Below are positions 27,226 through 35,658 of a stretch of DNA of 64,000 nt, one piece after another. The notes under the pieces are model-generated. The model made no database searches and had not been told where the DNA came from. It worked only from the letters and a program-made list of their open reading frames with translations. Location: the NCBI RefSeq assembly GCF_019880205.1, contig NZ_CP082292.1, forward strand, positions 1,984,001 to 2,048,000, written 5' to 3'. This DNA comes from Pantoea alfalfae. Lineage in GTDB: Bacteria; Pseudomonadota; Gammaproteobacteria; Enterobacterales; Enterobacteriaceae. Positions within the stretch are counted from its first letter, which is position 1. Each line of letters begins with the position of its first letter. The position numbers and the translations under genes are program-made.

Positions 27226-27483
27226 ATGAAACGTATCAATATGATGGTCGCGGCGGCGGTGCTAAGTGGCCTCTCCTTTGCCAGCGTGGCGGCCCAACAG
27301 GTAAGCAGCACCCCGCTGGATCAGCAAAAAATCGGTGTCATCAGCGCAACGGGCAGCACGAATCTGACCTCGCTGGAGCAGCAGCTGTCAGAGAAGGCCA
27401 GCGATGTCGGCGCAAAGTCTTTCCGCATCACTTCGACCTCTGGCAGCAACAACCTGCATGGCACAGCCGTTCTTTATAAGTAA
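27226..27483 (+). CDS. bhsA: BhsA-like periplasmic protein (DUF1471), copy 2
   Basis: This second 85-aa DUF1471 protein has signal peptide about 1-23 (ending SVA|AQQ) and VSSTPLDQQKIGVISATGSTNL, SLEQQLSEKA and KSFRITSTSG. It is closer to E. coli BhsA than copy 1 is (STPxxQQKxGxISA is shared). AAGGGG precedes the ATG. The two genes look like a tandem duplication that has diverged, probably co-transcribed under ComR and ended by a strong terminator. Confidence 0.9.
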   Translation: MKRINMMVAAAVLSGLSFASVAAQQVSSTPLDQQKIGVISATGSTNLTSLEQQLSEKASDVGAKSFRITSTSGSNNLHGTAVLYK

Positions 27484-27508
27484 CAGGCGCTATAAATAAT
27501 CATAAACA

Positions 27509-27544
27509 GGCTTCAGATAAACCTACTTATCTGAAGCCTTTTTT
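27509..27544 (+). terminator. Strong intrinsic terminator after the bhsA pair
   Basis: A 12-bp perfect stem (GGCTTCAGATAA/TTATCTGAAGCC) with a 6-nt loop is followed by TTTTTTATTT. It lies between the convergent bhsA-like and sotB genes. Confidence 0.92.
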
Positions 27545-27561
27545 ATTTAGTACCGCGCTGA

Positions 27562-28746
27562 TTATCCGTTACTGCGTAACTGCGGATAGCGTCGGAAAAT
27601 ATAAACACACCACAGCAACGCCACCAGACCAATCACCCCGCCGACATTCCCCACTTCAGCCATGCCCAGATGGAGACTGACCTGGTTACCCAGCAGCGCG
27701 CCCGCGCCAATACCAATATTGTAGATACCGGACATCAGCGACATTGCAACATCCGTGGCATCTGGTGCCAGCGAGAGTACCCGCACCTGCATACCCAGCC
27801 CGATCATCATCATCGCCACTCCCCAGACAACGCACAGCGTGGAGATAGCTGCAGGGCGGACGGCGGCAAAGATCAGCAGGCCCATGCAAAGGGTGATCAG
27901 CGCAATGGCAGCAATCAGCAGGGCGGAAGGAAATTTGTTACCCAGCGTACTGAAGAGCAGGCTGCCGATAATGCCCGCTGAACCAAACAGCAGCAGCAGC
28001 AGGGTTGTGAAATTGCCGCTGGCGTGCGCGACGGTCTGCATAAATGGCTCGATATAGCTGTAGGCGGTGTAATGCGCGGTCACCACCAGCGTCACCAGCA
28101 GATACATGCTGACCAGCGCCGGACGACGAAACAGCATCGGGACGCTGCTCAGCGAACCGGTATGCTCACTCGGCAAGCGTGGCAGAATACGTACCAGCAT
28201 GATCATCAGCACCAGAGCCGAAAGCCCAATTGCGCCGAAAGTGGTGCGCCAGCCAAGATACTGTCCCACTACGCGGCCAATCGGCACGCCCAGCACCATC
28301 GCCAGCGCGGTACCGGTCGCCAGCATACTCAGCGCCTGGGTTTTTTTACCCGCCGGGGCAACACGAATCGCCAGCGAGGCGGTGATCGACCAGAACACCG
28401 CATGAGACAGGGCGATGCCGACGCGCGATACCATCAGCGACCGGAAATCCCAGGCGACGGTCGAAAGTATGTGGCTGACGATAAAAATCAGGAACAACAC
28501 GCCCAGCAGCAGCCGTCGCTCAATGTTGCGGGTCAGCAGCATCAGCGGCAGTGAAAGCAGTGCGACTACCCAGGCGTAGATGGTCAGCATGATCCCGACA
28601 TCAGCCGTCTGCATTGAAAAGTCAGCAGCGATATCGGACAACAGGCCAACCGGCACGAACTCGGTGGTATTGAAGACAAATGCGGCGATGGCCAGCAATA
28701 CCACGCGTAGCCAGGCAGTTTTACGTGAAACAGTTGTTGGTTGCAT
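27562..28746 (-). CDS. sotB: Sugar efflux transporter SotB (MFS)
   Basis: This 394-aa, 12-helix MFS exporter is very similar to E. coli SotB (396 aa): [73 protein letters not shown] and [22 protein letters not shown]. SotB exports arabinose, IPTG and related sugars. The ATG at 28746 has no purine-rich SD. A CRP-like site is 58-72 bp upstream. The gene is convergent with the bhsA pair. Confidence 0.93.
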   Translation of the reverse strand: MQPTTVSRKTAWLRVVLLAIAAFVFNTTEFVPVGLLSDIAADFSMQTADVGIMLTIYAWVVALLSLPLMLLTRNIERRLLLGVLFLIFIVSHILSTVAWDFRSLMVSRVGIALSHAVFWSITASLAIRVAPAGKKTQALSMLATGTALAMVLGVPIGRVVGQYLGWRTTFGAIGLSALVLMIMLVRILPRLPSEHTGSLSSVPMLFRRPALVSMYLLVTLVVTAHYTAYSYIEPFMQTVAHASGNFTTLLLLLFGSAGIIGSLLFSTLGNKFPSALLIAAIALITLCMGLLIFAAVRPAAISTLCVVWGVAMMMIGLGMQVRVLSLAPDATDVAMSLMSGIYNIGIGAGALLGNQVSLHLGMAEVGNVGGVIGLVALLWCVYIFRRYPQLRSNG

Positions 28747-28803
28747 GAGGAGTCAAGTCAGTCAGTACAGCGAAATCGGATGTGGCAGAAACATCCAGTG
28801 AAA

Positions 28804-28818
28804 GTGACCTGCGTCACA
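28804..28818. promoter_or_regulatory. CRP-like site upstream of sotB
   Basis: GTGA-CCTGCG-TCACA matches the CRP core GTGA-N6-TCAC perfectly. It lies 58-72 bp before the sotB start. The remaining bases of the 28747-29032 gap show no gene. Confidence 0.5.
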
Positions 28819-29032
28819 AATTACTGACCATTGTAGTGAATAAAGCGGGAAGCGAAACCTTATAAATGCCTTTTATTGCTGATTTTTAATTATCTCCCTG
28901 TCACAGGGCGATAGCCTGAGGTTATCAGGAGCGAAGAGGTGCAATCATCATTCAGAGCAGCGGGTTACCCTCAGGCAGGATGTCATGGAACAGCACAGCG
29001 GGAAGCGTTTCACCTCTGGGCTGTCCGTTTGA

Positions 29033-29293
29033 TTAACGCGATGGCGGAGTATGTTTCAGGGCCACACTAAGCTGACTGGCCTGCGGGTCGCTGTGATTAA
29101 GCGGACAGCAGTTTTCGCAGCCGATGGCTCCCGCATAATATTTTTTTGCCTGCAGAATGGCGGCATTCACATGATAAAAACTGCCCAGAAACAGTCGGTT
29201 ATCCATGTCAGGAAGATGGGGGCAGCCCGCGGCATGAACAACATGATTATCGTTATATCCCGATTGTTTATTAACGTAGTAGTAGAGAGCCAC
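29033..29293 (-). CDS. Hypothetical protein with HxxxC and CxxC (86 aa)
   Basis: I do not recognise this family. The 86 residues contain H20-x3-C24 (HAAGCPHLP) and C59-x2-C62-C63 (GCENCC), a spacing that could bind one zinc ion, with a LFLGSFYHVNAAILQAKKYY helix between. The layout recalls short treble-clef-like domains that read host-cell or DNA marks (compare the Ada metal-binding domain), but this is only a resemblance. The GTG start at 29293 has AGGA about 10 nt upstream. It sits alone between sotB and ynfM. Confidence 0.6.
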   Translation of the reverse strand: MALYYYVNKQSGYNDNHVVHAAGCPHLPDMDNRLFLGSFYHVNAAILQAKKYYAGAIGCENCCPLNHSDPQASQLSVALKHTPPSR

Positions 29294-29461
29294 AGGCGGT
29301 CCTTGTTGCCGTGTTAAAAGGCAAAGCAGATGAATTATTACAATAAAAAGGATTATAGCGGGAAAAGCACGTTTTGTTTGTTATGGATCTGAAGGGAATG
29401 TTCAGCATGATAAGCTGCCAGGCCCGCTGGAGAGGTCGGAGCCTGGCTCGGGAGAAAACGG

Positions 29462-30712
29462 TCAGAGTCTTTTACTATGCAGACGCGAGGCAACCAGCAG
29501 CGCCAGGATCAGCAGAACGCTGATAAACAGCGTGATTCCGCTCCAGCCAAAATTATGCCAGAACAGACCGCCCAGCGTGCCCGCCACGCTGGAACCCACG
29601 TAGTAACTGAACAGATAGAGCGAGGAAGCCTGCCCACGCGCCCGGCGTGCACGGGGACCAATCCAGCCGCTGGCGACCGCATGAGCGGCAAAAAAACCGG
29701 CGGTGAACAGCATCATTCCAGGCAGAATCAGCCAGAGCGAGTTAAAGGCAGTGACCAGCAAACCCAGCAGCATGATGGCTGTTGCGCCCAGCATCACCGG
29801 CCCGCGTCCCAGACGACTGGTCAGCGCACCCGCTTTAGGTGAACTCCATGAGCCGGTGAGATAGACCACTGATAACAGACCCACCACGGCCTGGCTGAGA
29901 TGCCAGGGCGCATCCAGTAAACGGTAGCCAATATAGTTAAACAGGGTGACGAAGGCACCCATCAGCAGAAAGCCTTCGGCAAACAGCCAGGGCAGGCCCG
30001 GATCGCGCCAGTGCAGCCGGAAGTTAATCAGCAGATTACGTGGACGCAGCGTGATGGGGCGGAAATGACGCGATGCAGGCAGGATCTTCCAGAACATCAG
30101 CGCTGAGGCCAGCGAAAAACAGCCAATCACCGCCACGGCGATGCGCCAGGAGAAGAGGTCGGTCAGGACACCGCTTAACAGACGCCCGCTCATCCCGCCA
30201 ATTGAGTTACCGCTGATATACAACCCCATTGAAAAGGCGACGACCCGCGCATCCATCTCCTCGCTAAGATAGGTCATACCGACCGCCGCAACACCGCTGA
30301 GCGACAGTCCCATCAGCGCCCGCATAATCAGAATGCCGTGCCAGCTGGTCATGGTGGCGGAGATCAGCGTGCAGATGGCCGCCAGCATCAGAGCGGTCAC
30401 CATTACCGATTTGCGCCCGATAGCATCAGAGAGCGGCCCGGTCACCAGCAGACCTAGCGCCATCAGGCCGGTAGAGATAGAGAGCGACAGGCTGCTGGTC
30501 GCCGGAGAAACACCAAACTGCTGTGACAGCACCGGCAGAATCGGCTGCACGCAGTAGAGCAGGGCAAACGTCGCCAGCCCCGCAGAGAAAAGCGCCAGCG
30601 TGACGCGCATAAAAGCGGGTGTTCCCCGCCGGATATGACCTGCTGCGGCAACGGACTCCTGCGGTTCAGCCACCGCTTTCTCATCCACTGTGGCCTGTAT
30701 TGAGCGACTCAC
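29462..30712 (-). CDS. ynfM: MFS transporter YnfM
   Basis: This 416-aa, 12-helix transporter (E. coli YnfM 417) has RGTPAFMRVTLALFSAGLAT, FALLYCVQPILPVLSQ, LSDAIGRKSVMV, GMTYLSEEMDARVVAFSMG, GNSIGGMSGRLLSG, RLHWRDPGLPWL and SWIGPRARRARGQASSLYLF, all near identical to the E. coli protein. Substrate is not established; it groups with arabinose-efflux-like MFS proteins. The GTG start at 30712 has GAGGA upstream. It is divergent from ynfL across 95 bp, as in E. coli, so YnfL probably regulates it. Confidence 0.94.
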   Translation of the reverse strand: MSRSIQATVDEKAVAEPQESVAAAGHIRRGTPAFMRVTLALFSAGLATFALLYCVQPILPVLSQQFGVSPATSSLSLSISTGLMALGLLVTGPLSDAIGRKSVMVTALMLAAICTLISATMTSWHGILIMRALMGLSLSGVAAVGMTYLSEEMDARVVAFSMGLYISGNSIGGMSGRLLSGVLTDLFSWRIAVAVIGCFSLASALMFWKILPASRHFRPITLRPRNLLINFRLHWRDPGLPWLFAEGFLLMGAFVTLFNYIGYRLLDAPWHLSQAVVGLLSVVYLTGSWSSPKAGALTSRLGRGPVMLGATAIMLLGLLVTAFNSLWLILPGMMLFTAGFFAAHAVASGWIGPRARRARGQASSLYLFSYYVGSSVAGTLGGLFWHNFGWSGITLFISVLLILALLVASRLHSKRL

Positions 30713-30807
30713 ACATCTTCCTCTCAGTCTGAAAACCTGTCGTCAGCTTAGGAAAGTGGCATTATGTTGTCTAATATATTAATAATCTCAAATAAGACGT
30801 TTAAAAT

Positions 30808-31701
30808 ATGAATATCGAACTGCGTCATCTGCGCTACTTCATTGCGGTGGCGGAAGAGCTCCATTTCGGGCGGGCAGCCCAGCGTCTGAATATTTCCCAA
30901 CCGCCGCTCAGCCAGCAGATTATTCAGCTGGAGGCGGAGACCGGCGCAAGGCTGTTTACCCGTAACAACCGCAGCGTGCAGCTGACCGCCGCCGGCCATC
31001 AGTTGCTGAGCGATGCCCGGGCGATACTGTTGCAGGTTGAGCAGGCGGCCGATCGCGCTTCCCGGTTACATCGTGGCGAAGAGGGAGAGCTGCGGATCGG
31101 CTTTACCTCATCGGCTCCGTTTACCGCCGTAGTTTCTGATGCGCTGTTCCAGTTTCGTCAGCGCTGGCCGCAGGTGCATATTCAGATGCAGGAGATCAAC
31201 ACTCGCCAGCAGCTGGCACCGTTACATGACGGACGGCTCGATCTCGGCGTGATGCGCAACACGCCGCTGCCCGCCGACCTGCGTCATCAGCTGCTACTGA
31301 GCGAGCCGCTCTATGCCGTGGTGCACAAGGCGCATCTGCTGGCTGAGGCTGAAAAGATCTCTGTGACGGCGCTGGCGGCTGAACCCTTTGTCTTTTTCGA
31401 TCCTCAGGGCGGAACCGCGCTCTATAGCGATATTCTGGCATTGCTGCACCGCTACCACATCAAGCCTTACATCACCCAGGAAGTGGGTGAGGCGATGACC
31501 ATCCTGGGGCTGGTGGCAACCGGTTTAGGCGTTTCCATTCTGCCCGCCTCCTTTCGCCGGGCACGGCTGGCCGATTTGGTCTGGCTGCCCTTAACGGAAG
31601 AGGATGCGATTTCAGAACTCTGGCTGGTCTGGTCAGCCGGACGCGAAATAAATGCGCAGATGGAGAATATGATGGCGTTGCTGCGTGAAAACCACGCCTG
31701 A
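30808..31701 (+). CDS. ynfL: LysR-family regulator YnfL
   Basis: This 297-aa protein is equal in length to E. coli YnfL: MNIELRHLRYFIAVAEELHF, GRAAQRLNISQPPLSQQI, GELRIGFTSSAPF, EPFVFFDPQGGTALY and ITQEVGEAMTILGLVATGLG. It has the HTH at residues 1-60 followed by the ligand domain. The ligand is unknown. It lies divergent from ynfM and in line with mlc, the same neighbours as in E. coli. Confidence 0.93.
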   Translation: MNIELRHLRYFIAVAEELHFGRAAQRLNISQPPLSQQIIQLEAETGARLFTRNNRSVQLTAAGHQLLSDARAILLQVEQAADRASRLHRGEEGELRIGFTSSAPFTAVVSDALFQFRQRWPQVHIQMQEINTRQQLAPLHDGRLDLGVMRNTPLPADLRHQLLLSEPLYAVVHKAHLLAEAEKISVTALAAEPFVFFDPQGGTALYSDILALLHRYHIKPYITQEVGEAMTILGLVATGLGVSILPASFRRARLADLVWLPLTEEDAISELWLVWSAGREINAQMENMMALLRENHA

Positions 31702-31725
31702 AGCGAGCGTGACACAGCATCAATC

Positions 31726-31760
31726 TGTGCGATAAATCACATTTCTAATCAAATATTTGA
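31726..31760 (+). promoter_or_regulatory. CRP-like site and palindrome upstream of mlc
   Basis: TGTGC-GATAAA-TCACA (31726-31741) is one base from the CRP consensus, and the perfect palindrome TCAAATATTTGA lies at 31749-31760, 71 bp before the mlc GTG. In E. coli mlc transcription is controlled by CRP and by Mlc itself, so these are plausible sites for both. Confidence 0.5.
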
Positions 31761-31831
31761 CGCTGTCGCCTGATCTGCCTCACCATGGCGCATGTTTATT
31801 TAGAAGCGCGAAAATAACCGGGAGCAGGGTT

Positions 31832-33049
31832 GTGAATCCGGACAGTCAACCTGGCCACATTGACCAGATCAAGCAGACTAATGCAGGTGTCGTATATCGA
31901 TTAATTGACCGTTACGGTCCCATTTCGCGTATCGAACTTTCCCGCCGTGCCCAGCTTGCTCCGGCCAGCATAACCAAAATTGTGCGCGAGATGCTGGATG
32001 CGCATCTGGTGCAGGAGACTGAGTTTCAGGATCCCGGCAGCCGTGGCCGTCCGGCCATTGGCCTGATACTGGATACCGACGCCTGGCACTATCTGGCGAT
32101 TCGTCTGCATCGCGGTGCCATGACCTTTACGTTGCGCGATCTCAGCAGCCGTGAGCTGGCAGAAGAGAGTCTCCCTCTGCCGGATGAAGCTGCTCAGCCC
32201 TTACTGACCTCGCTGATTGACCAGGTCGATGCTTTCTTTATTCGTCATCAGAAGAAGCTGGAGCGTCTCACGGCCATCGCCATTACGCTGCCGGGGCTGA
32301 TCAACGCGGCATCAGGCGTGGTGCATCGGCTGCCGGGTTATCAGGTACGCGATATGCCGCTGGGCGATGCGCTGGCGGCGCGAACCGGCTTACCGGTGTT
32401 TGTGCAGCATGACATTTCAGCCTGGACGCTGGCGGAGTCGCTGTTTGGTGCTTCCCGGGGCGCGCAGGATGTGATTCAGATTGTGATTGATGAAACCGTG
32501 GGGGCTGGCGTCATCAGTGGCGGTCAGCTACTGCATAAAAGTGGCCGGGCGCTGGTTGAGATTGGCCATACTCAGATCGACCCTTATGGCCAGCAGTGCT
32601 ATTGCGGGAATCATGGCTGTCTGGAGACGGTAGCCAGCACCGGCAGTTTGCTGGCGCTGGCGGCGCAGCGTCTGCCTGCCCAGCCTGACAGTCTGCTCAA
32701 TAACCAGCCGCTGACGCTGACTTCACTGTGTGCGGCCGCGCAGTCGGGTGATCGTCTGGCGCGTGACACCATTGCCAGCGTCGGGCATCACGTTGGGCGG
32801 ATCCTGGCAATGATGGTCAACATTTTTAATCCACAACATATTCTTATCGGTTCTCCTCTCAATGCCGCCGCTGATGTGCTGTTTCCCGCAGTGCGCAACA
32901 CTATTCTGCAGCAGTCACTGCCTGCCTACAGTGCTGGTATTCAGCTGGCACCTACTGAATTCAGCGAGCCTGGAACGCTGGGCGGAGCCGCGTTGATCAA
33001 AGATGCGCTCTACAACGGACACCTGTTAGTGAAACTGTTGCAAGGTTAA
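31832..33049 (+). CDS. mlc: Mlc, global repressor of sugar PTS genes (ROK family)
   Basis: This 405-aa protein (E. coli Mlc/DgsA 406) has QPGHIDQIKQTNAGVVYRLI at the N-terminus, an HTH with AQLAPASITKIVREMLDAHLVQ, the ROK sugar-kinase-like domain and the zinc motif CYCGNHGCLE. Mlc represses ptsG, ptsHI, manXYZ and malT and is released by unphosphorylated EIICB-Glc. The frame runs open to 31757, but the GTG at 31832 with GGAGCAGG upstream gives the family N-terminus; E. coli mlc also uses GTG. It is followed by ynfK, the E. coli order. Confidence 0.95.
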   Translation: MNPDSQPGHIDQIKQTNAGVVYRLIDRYGPISRIELSRRAQLAPASITKIVREMLDAHLVQETEFQDPGSRGRPAIGLILDTDAWHYLAIRLHRGAMTFTLRDLSSRELAEESLPLPDEAAQPLLTSLIDQVDAFFIRHQKKLERLTAIAITLPGLINAASGVVHRLPGYQVRDMPLGDALAARTGLPVFVQHDISAWTLAESLFGASRGAQDVIQIVIDETVGAGVISGGQLLHKSGRALVEIGHTQIDPYGQQCYCGNHGCLETVASTGSLLALAAQRLPAQPDSLLNNQPLTLTSLCAAAQSGDRLARDTIASVGHHVGRILAMMVNIFNPQHILIGSPLNAAADVLFPAVRNTILQQSLPAYSAGIQLAPTEFSEPGTLGGAALIKDALYNGHLLVKLLQG

Positions 33050-33162
33050 GCAGGCCTGAACTTGCGCTAACGCAATCTGTTCTCATCCTCCATTCCTTAA
33101 AATGCCGGTTCGCAGCAAGGTTAATCACCGATTAACCGCAACGGTTCGAGAGGAGAAGTTGA

Positions 33163-33861
33163 GTGAACAGACTATTTGTTACCGGCACCGACACCGCAGT
33201 AGGCAAAACGGTAGTGTCCCGCGCGCTGTTACAAAGTTTTATCGAGACCGGACAGAGTGCTGTGGGCTTCAAGCCCGTCGCGCGCTGTGCTGTCAAAACC
33301 GCGGATGGCCTGCGTAACAAAGATGCACAGGTTCTGCAAAGCGCGTCGTCAATCGACCTGGCATACCAGGCGATCAATCCGCTGGCTTTCCAGGAAGAGG
33401 AGATCTGCACCCATCCGGGGCAGATTATCGATTACGGATTGCTGACCCGGGGATTAACCAGCCTGACGCAGCAGGCCGATCGGGTGGTTGTTGAGGGCAC
33501 AGGTGGCTGGCGCAGCCTGATGAACGACGGACGTCCGCTCTCCTGCTGGGTCGTTGAGCAGCAATTGCCGGTGGTACTGGTGGTCGGCATCCAGTCGGGC
33601 TGTATCAGTCACGCCCTGTTAACCGTAGAAGCGATAGCGCAGGATGGACTACCACTGGTGGGCTGGGTGGCCAATCGCATCAATCCGGGACTGGCGCAGT
33701 ACAGCAACATTATTGAGATTCTGCGTGAAAAAATTAGTGCGCCGCTACTCGGCGAGCTGCCTTATCTGCCGCGTGCAGAACAGCGTGATCTGACCTCTTA
33801 CATCGATATTTCTCTGCTGGAGCAGAACAATCTGCACGCTGTGAGTGCAAAGATCGCCTGA
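33163..33861 (+). CDS. ynfK: Dethiobiotin synthetase paralogue BioD2 (YnfK)
   Basis: This 232-aa ATP-dependent dethiobiotin synthetase homologue has the P-loop GTDTAVGKT (K15), VVEGTGGWRSLMND and VVLVVGIQSGCISHALL. E. coli has bioD in the bio operon and this second copy, ynfK/bioD2, beside mlc. The GTG start has AGGAG 11 nt upstream. The 180 bp downstream contain no accepted gene; a 27-codon frame at about 33864 is unconvincing. Confidence 0.93.
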   Translation: MNRLFVTGTDTAVGKTVVSRALLQSFIETGQSAVGFKPVARCAVKTADGLRNKDAQVLQSASSIDLAYQAINPLAFQEEEICTHPGQIIDYGLLTRGLTSLTQQADRVVVEGTGGWRSLMNDGRPLSCWVVEQQLPVVLVVGIQSGCISHALLTVEAIAQDGLPLVGWVANRINPGLAQYSNIIEILREKISAPLLGELPYLPRAEQRDLTSYIDISLLEQNNLHAVSAKIA

Positions 33862-34041
33862 TTATGAAACAAACTAAGTCATCTGAGTCGGCAATGAGCC
33901 TAAAGTTTCAGGCTTGTTGTCGGCTGTCTTTAACTATTTCCATTTAGAATTGAAAGACCTGGATCGGATATCGCGAAACCCTGACGTCATGGCGCAGAAA
34001 ATGCATTAACTCCGCTTATCACACTGAGCTGGAGCCCCATC

Positions 34042-35418
34042 ATGTCGCACTCGCACGAGAAAGGTTTGTTATATGGGCTTGAAGCCCGCATTGGCCCCAT
34101 CCCGGCGTTCTTTGCCGCGCTGCAACATCTGCTGGCCAGCGTGGTGGGCATTATCACACCCCCCCTGATTATTGGCTCGGTTCTGGGATTGCAGGCCTAT
34201 ATTCCTTATCTGATTAGCATGTCGCTGTTCGTCTCCGGCTTAGGCACGTTTATGCAGGCCAGACGTTTTTATGGCGTCGGGGCGGGCATGATCTGCCTGC
34301 AGGGTACCAGTTTCGCATTTCTGGGCGTGATTCTCTCCGGTGGCCTGATGGTAAAAGGGCGCGGCGGTTCGCCCGAAGAGATTATGGCGATGCTGTTTGG
34401 CTGCAACCTGGCGGCGGCGCTGATCCCGGTTCTGATCAGTCGCTGCGTCGGCACGCTGCGCAAAGTGCTGACACCAGTGGTAACCGGTACGGTAATAACC
34501 CTGATAGGCATCAGCCTGATAAAAGTCAGCATCACTGACTGGGCGGGTGGTCACAACGCCACAGATTTTGGCTCGCCGGGGAATCTGGCGCTGGGTGCGT
34601 TGACGCTGCTGGTGATCGTGGCGCTGAACCGCTCGCGTAACCGCTGGGCGCGACTGGTGGCGGTAGTGGCCGGCATCGCGGTGGGATGTATTGCAGCAGC
34701 CTTAACCGGTCATCTGCAACTCAGGGCCGCGCCGGAGAGCAGCTGGCTGGTGTTGCCTGCTTTCTTCCGGTTTGGTTTCGCCTTTGACTGGACCATTTTT
34801 CTGCCGATTGCGCTGGTGTCTGTGATTGCGGTGATTGAAGCGGTCGGGGATCTCACCGCTAACTGCCTGATTTCCCGGCAGCCAATCACTGGTAAACCTT
34901 TTCAGCAGCGGTTGCAGGGCGGCCTTGTTGCCGACGGCCTGAGCTGCGTGCTGGCTGCGGTCTTCTCCGCATTTCCAAACACCACCTTCGCGCAGAACAA
35001 TGGCGTGATCCAGATGACCGGCGTCGCCAGTCGTTATGTCGGTATGCTTCTGGGGATTATGCTGGCGCTGCTGGGGCTCTTTCCCTATGTTGGGTCGCTG
35101 TTGCAGCAGATTCCGCCACCCGTACTGGGGGGAGCGACAGTGGTAATGTTTGGCAGTGTAGTCGCTGCCGGTATCCGGGTAATGACCCAGACGCCGCTGG
35201 GTCGCCGCGAGATGCTGATTGTCGCGATCTCATTCGGGATTGGTCTGGGGGTGGAAGCGGTGCCGGAGGTGCTGAAGCAGTTCCCGCCGCTGATTAACCA
35301 TTTATTTGGTCACGCGGTGACAACCGGCGGCATTCTGGCGATTGTGCTCAATCTGGTCCTGCCAGACGAGGCACCTGCGGTGGCAGAGGTGGAGGCGGAA
35401 ACGCTCACGGAGAGCTAA
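34042..35418 (+). CDS. NCS2 purine permease (XanP/UacT-like)
   Basis: This 458-aa nucleobase:cation symporter-2 protein has about 14 membrane helices. Signature parts are QHLLASVVGIITPPLI, QGTSFAFLG, the helix-8 acidic residue in VIAVIEAVGDLTANCLIS, the NCS2 motif FPNTTFAQNNGVIQMTGVASRYVG and GGATVVMFG. It is close to E. coli XanP but not identical in key regions, so xanthine, urate or both are possible. It fits the guanine-xanthine-urate pathway genes at 43-52 kb. The solo repeat end at 35520 lies behind it. Confidence 0.87.
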   Translation: MSHSHEKGLLYGLEARIGPIPAFFAALQHLLASVVGIITPPLIIGSVLGLQAYIPYLISMSLFVSGLGTFMQARRFYGVGAGMICLQGTSFAFLGVILSGGLMVKGRGGSPEEIMAMLFGCNLAAALIPVLISRCVGTLRKVLTPVVTGTVITLIGISLIKVSITDWAGGHNATDFGSPGNLALGALTLLVIVALNRSRNRWARLVAVVAGIAVGCIAAALTGHLQLRAAPESSWLVLPAFFRFGFAFDWTIFLPIALVSVIAVIEAVGDLTANCLISRQPITGKPFQQRLQGGLVADGLSCVLAAVFSAFPNTTFAQNNGVIQMTGVASRYVGMLLGIMLALLGLFPYVGSLLQQIPPPVLGGATVVMFGSVVAAGIRVMTQTPLGRREMLIVAISFGIGLGVEAVPEVLKQFPPLINHLFGHAVTTGGILAIVLNLVLPDEAPAVAEVEAETLTES

Positions 35419-35519
35419 AAGCTAAAAAGCCGTTAAATGCAGAAGGGCCGATGTTGTCCTTACAGACAACGCAGAAATTCAAAGCGATGGGAGCATACGC
35501 CAGTAGCAAAGTATAGCGG

Positions 35520-35570
35520 GCCAGGGATGGCGGGTTTTGCGTCTTTCCGATCTGACCCGGTTCCCTGCGC
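35520..35570 (-). repeat. Solo end of the repeat element family (relic D)
   Basis: About 50 bp match the left end of elements B and C in reverse orientation, from CCAGGGATGGCGG through TTTCCGATCTGACC to GGTTCCCTGCGC; I count roughly 43 of 49 positions matching element B. No internal 78-bp unit is present. It lies between the convergent permease gene and osmV, the same kind of site as the complete elements. Confidence 0.8.
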
Positions 35571-35658
35571 ATTAAACTTTTGTATTGCTGTCAGTTTCAC
35601 CCGGATTAGGGTTTCTCTGCGAATGAAAGGGCCATGGCGGCCCTTTCGTCTGACTGCA

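Noticed and set aside
26932..27483. Toxin-antitoxin pair suggested by two small tandem genes
   Set aside because: Both are secreted DUF1471 (BhsA-like) proteins of equal length and mutual similarity, which indicates duplication.
29401..29475. Possible further element end near the ynfM stop (GGGAGAAAACGGTCAGAG)
   Set aside because: Only a short stretch resembles the terminal repeat and the adjacent module (TTTCCGAT, GGATGGCGG) is absent.
33864..33947. 27-codon frame after ynfK
   Set aside because: There is no clear SD and it overlaps a small inverted repeat that looks like a 3'-end structure.
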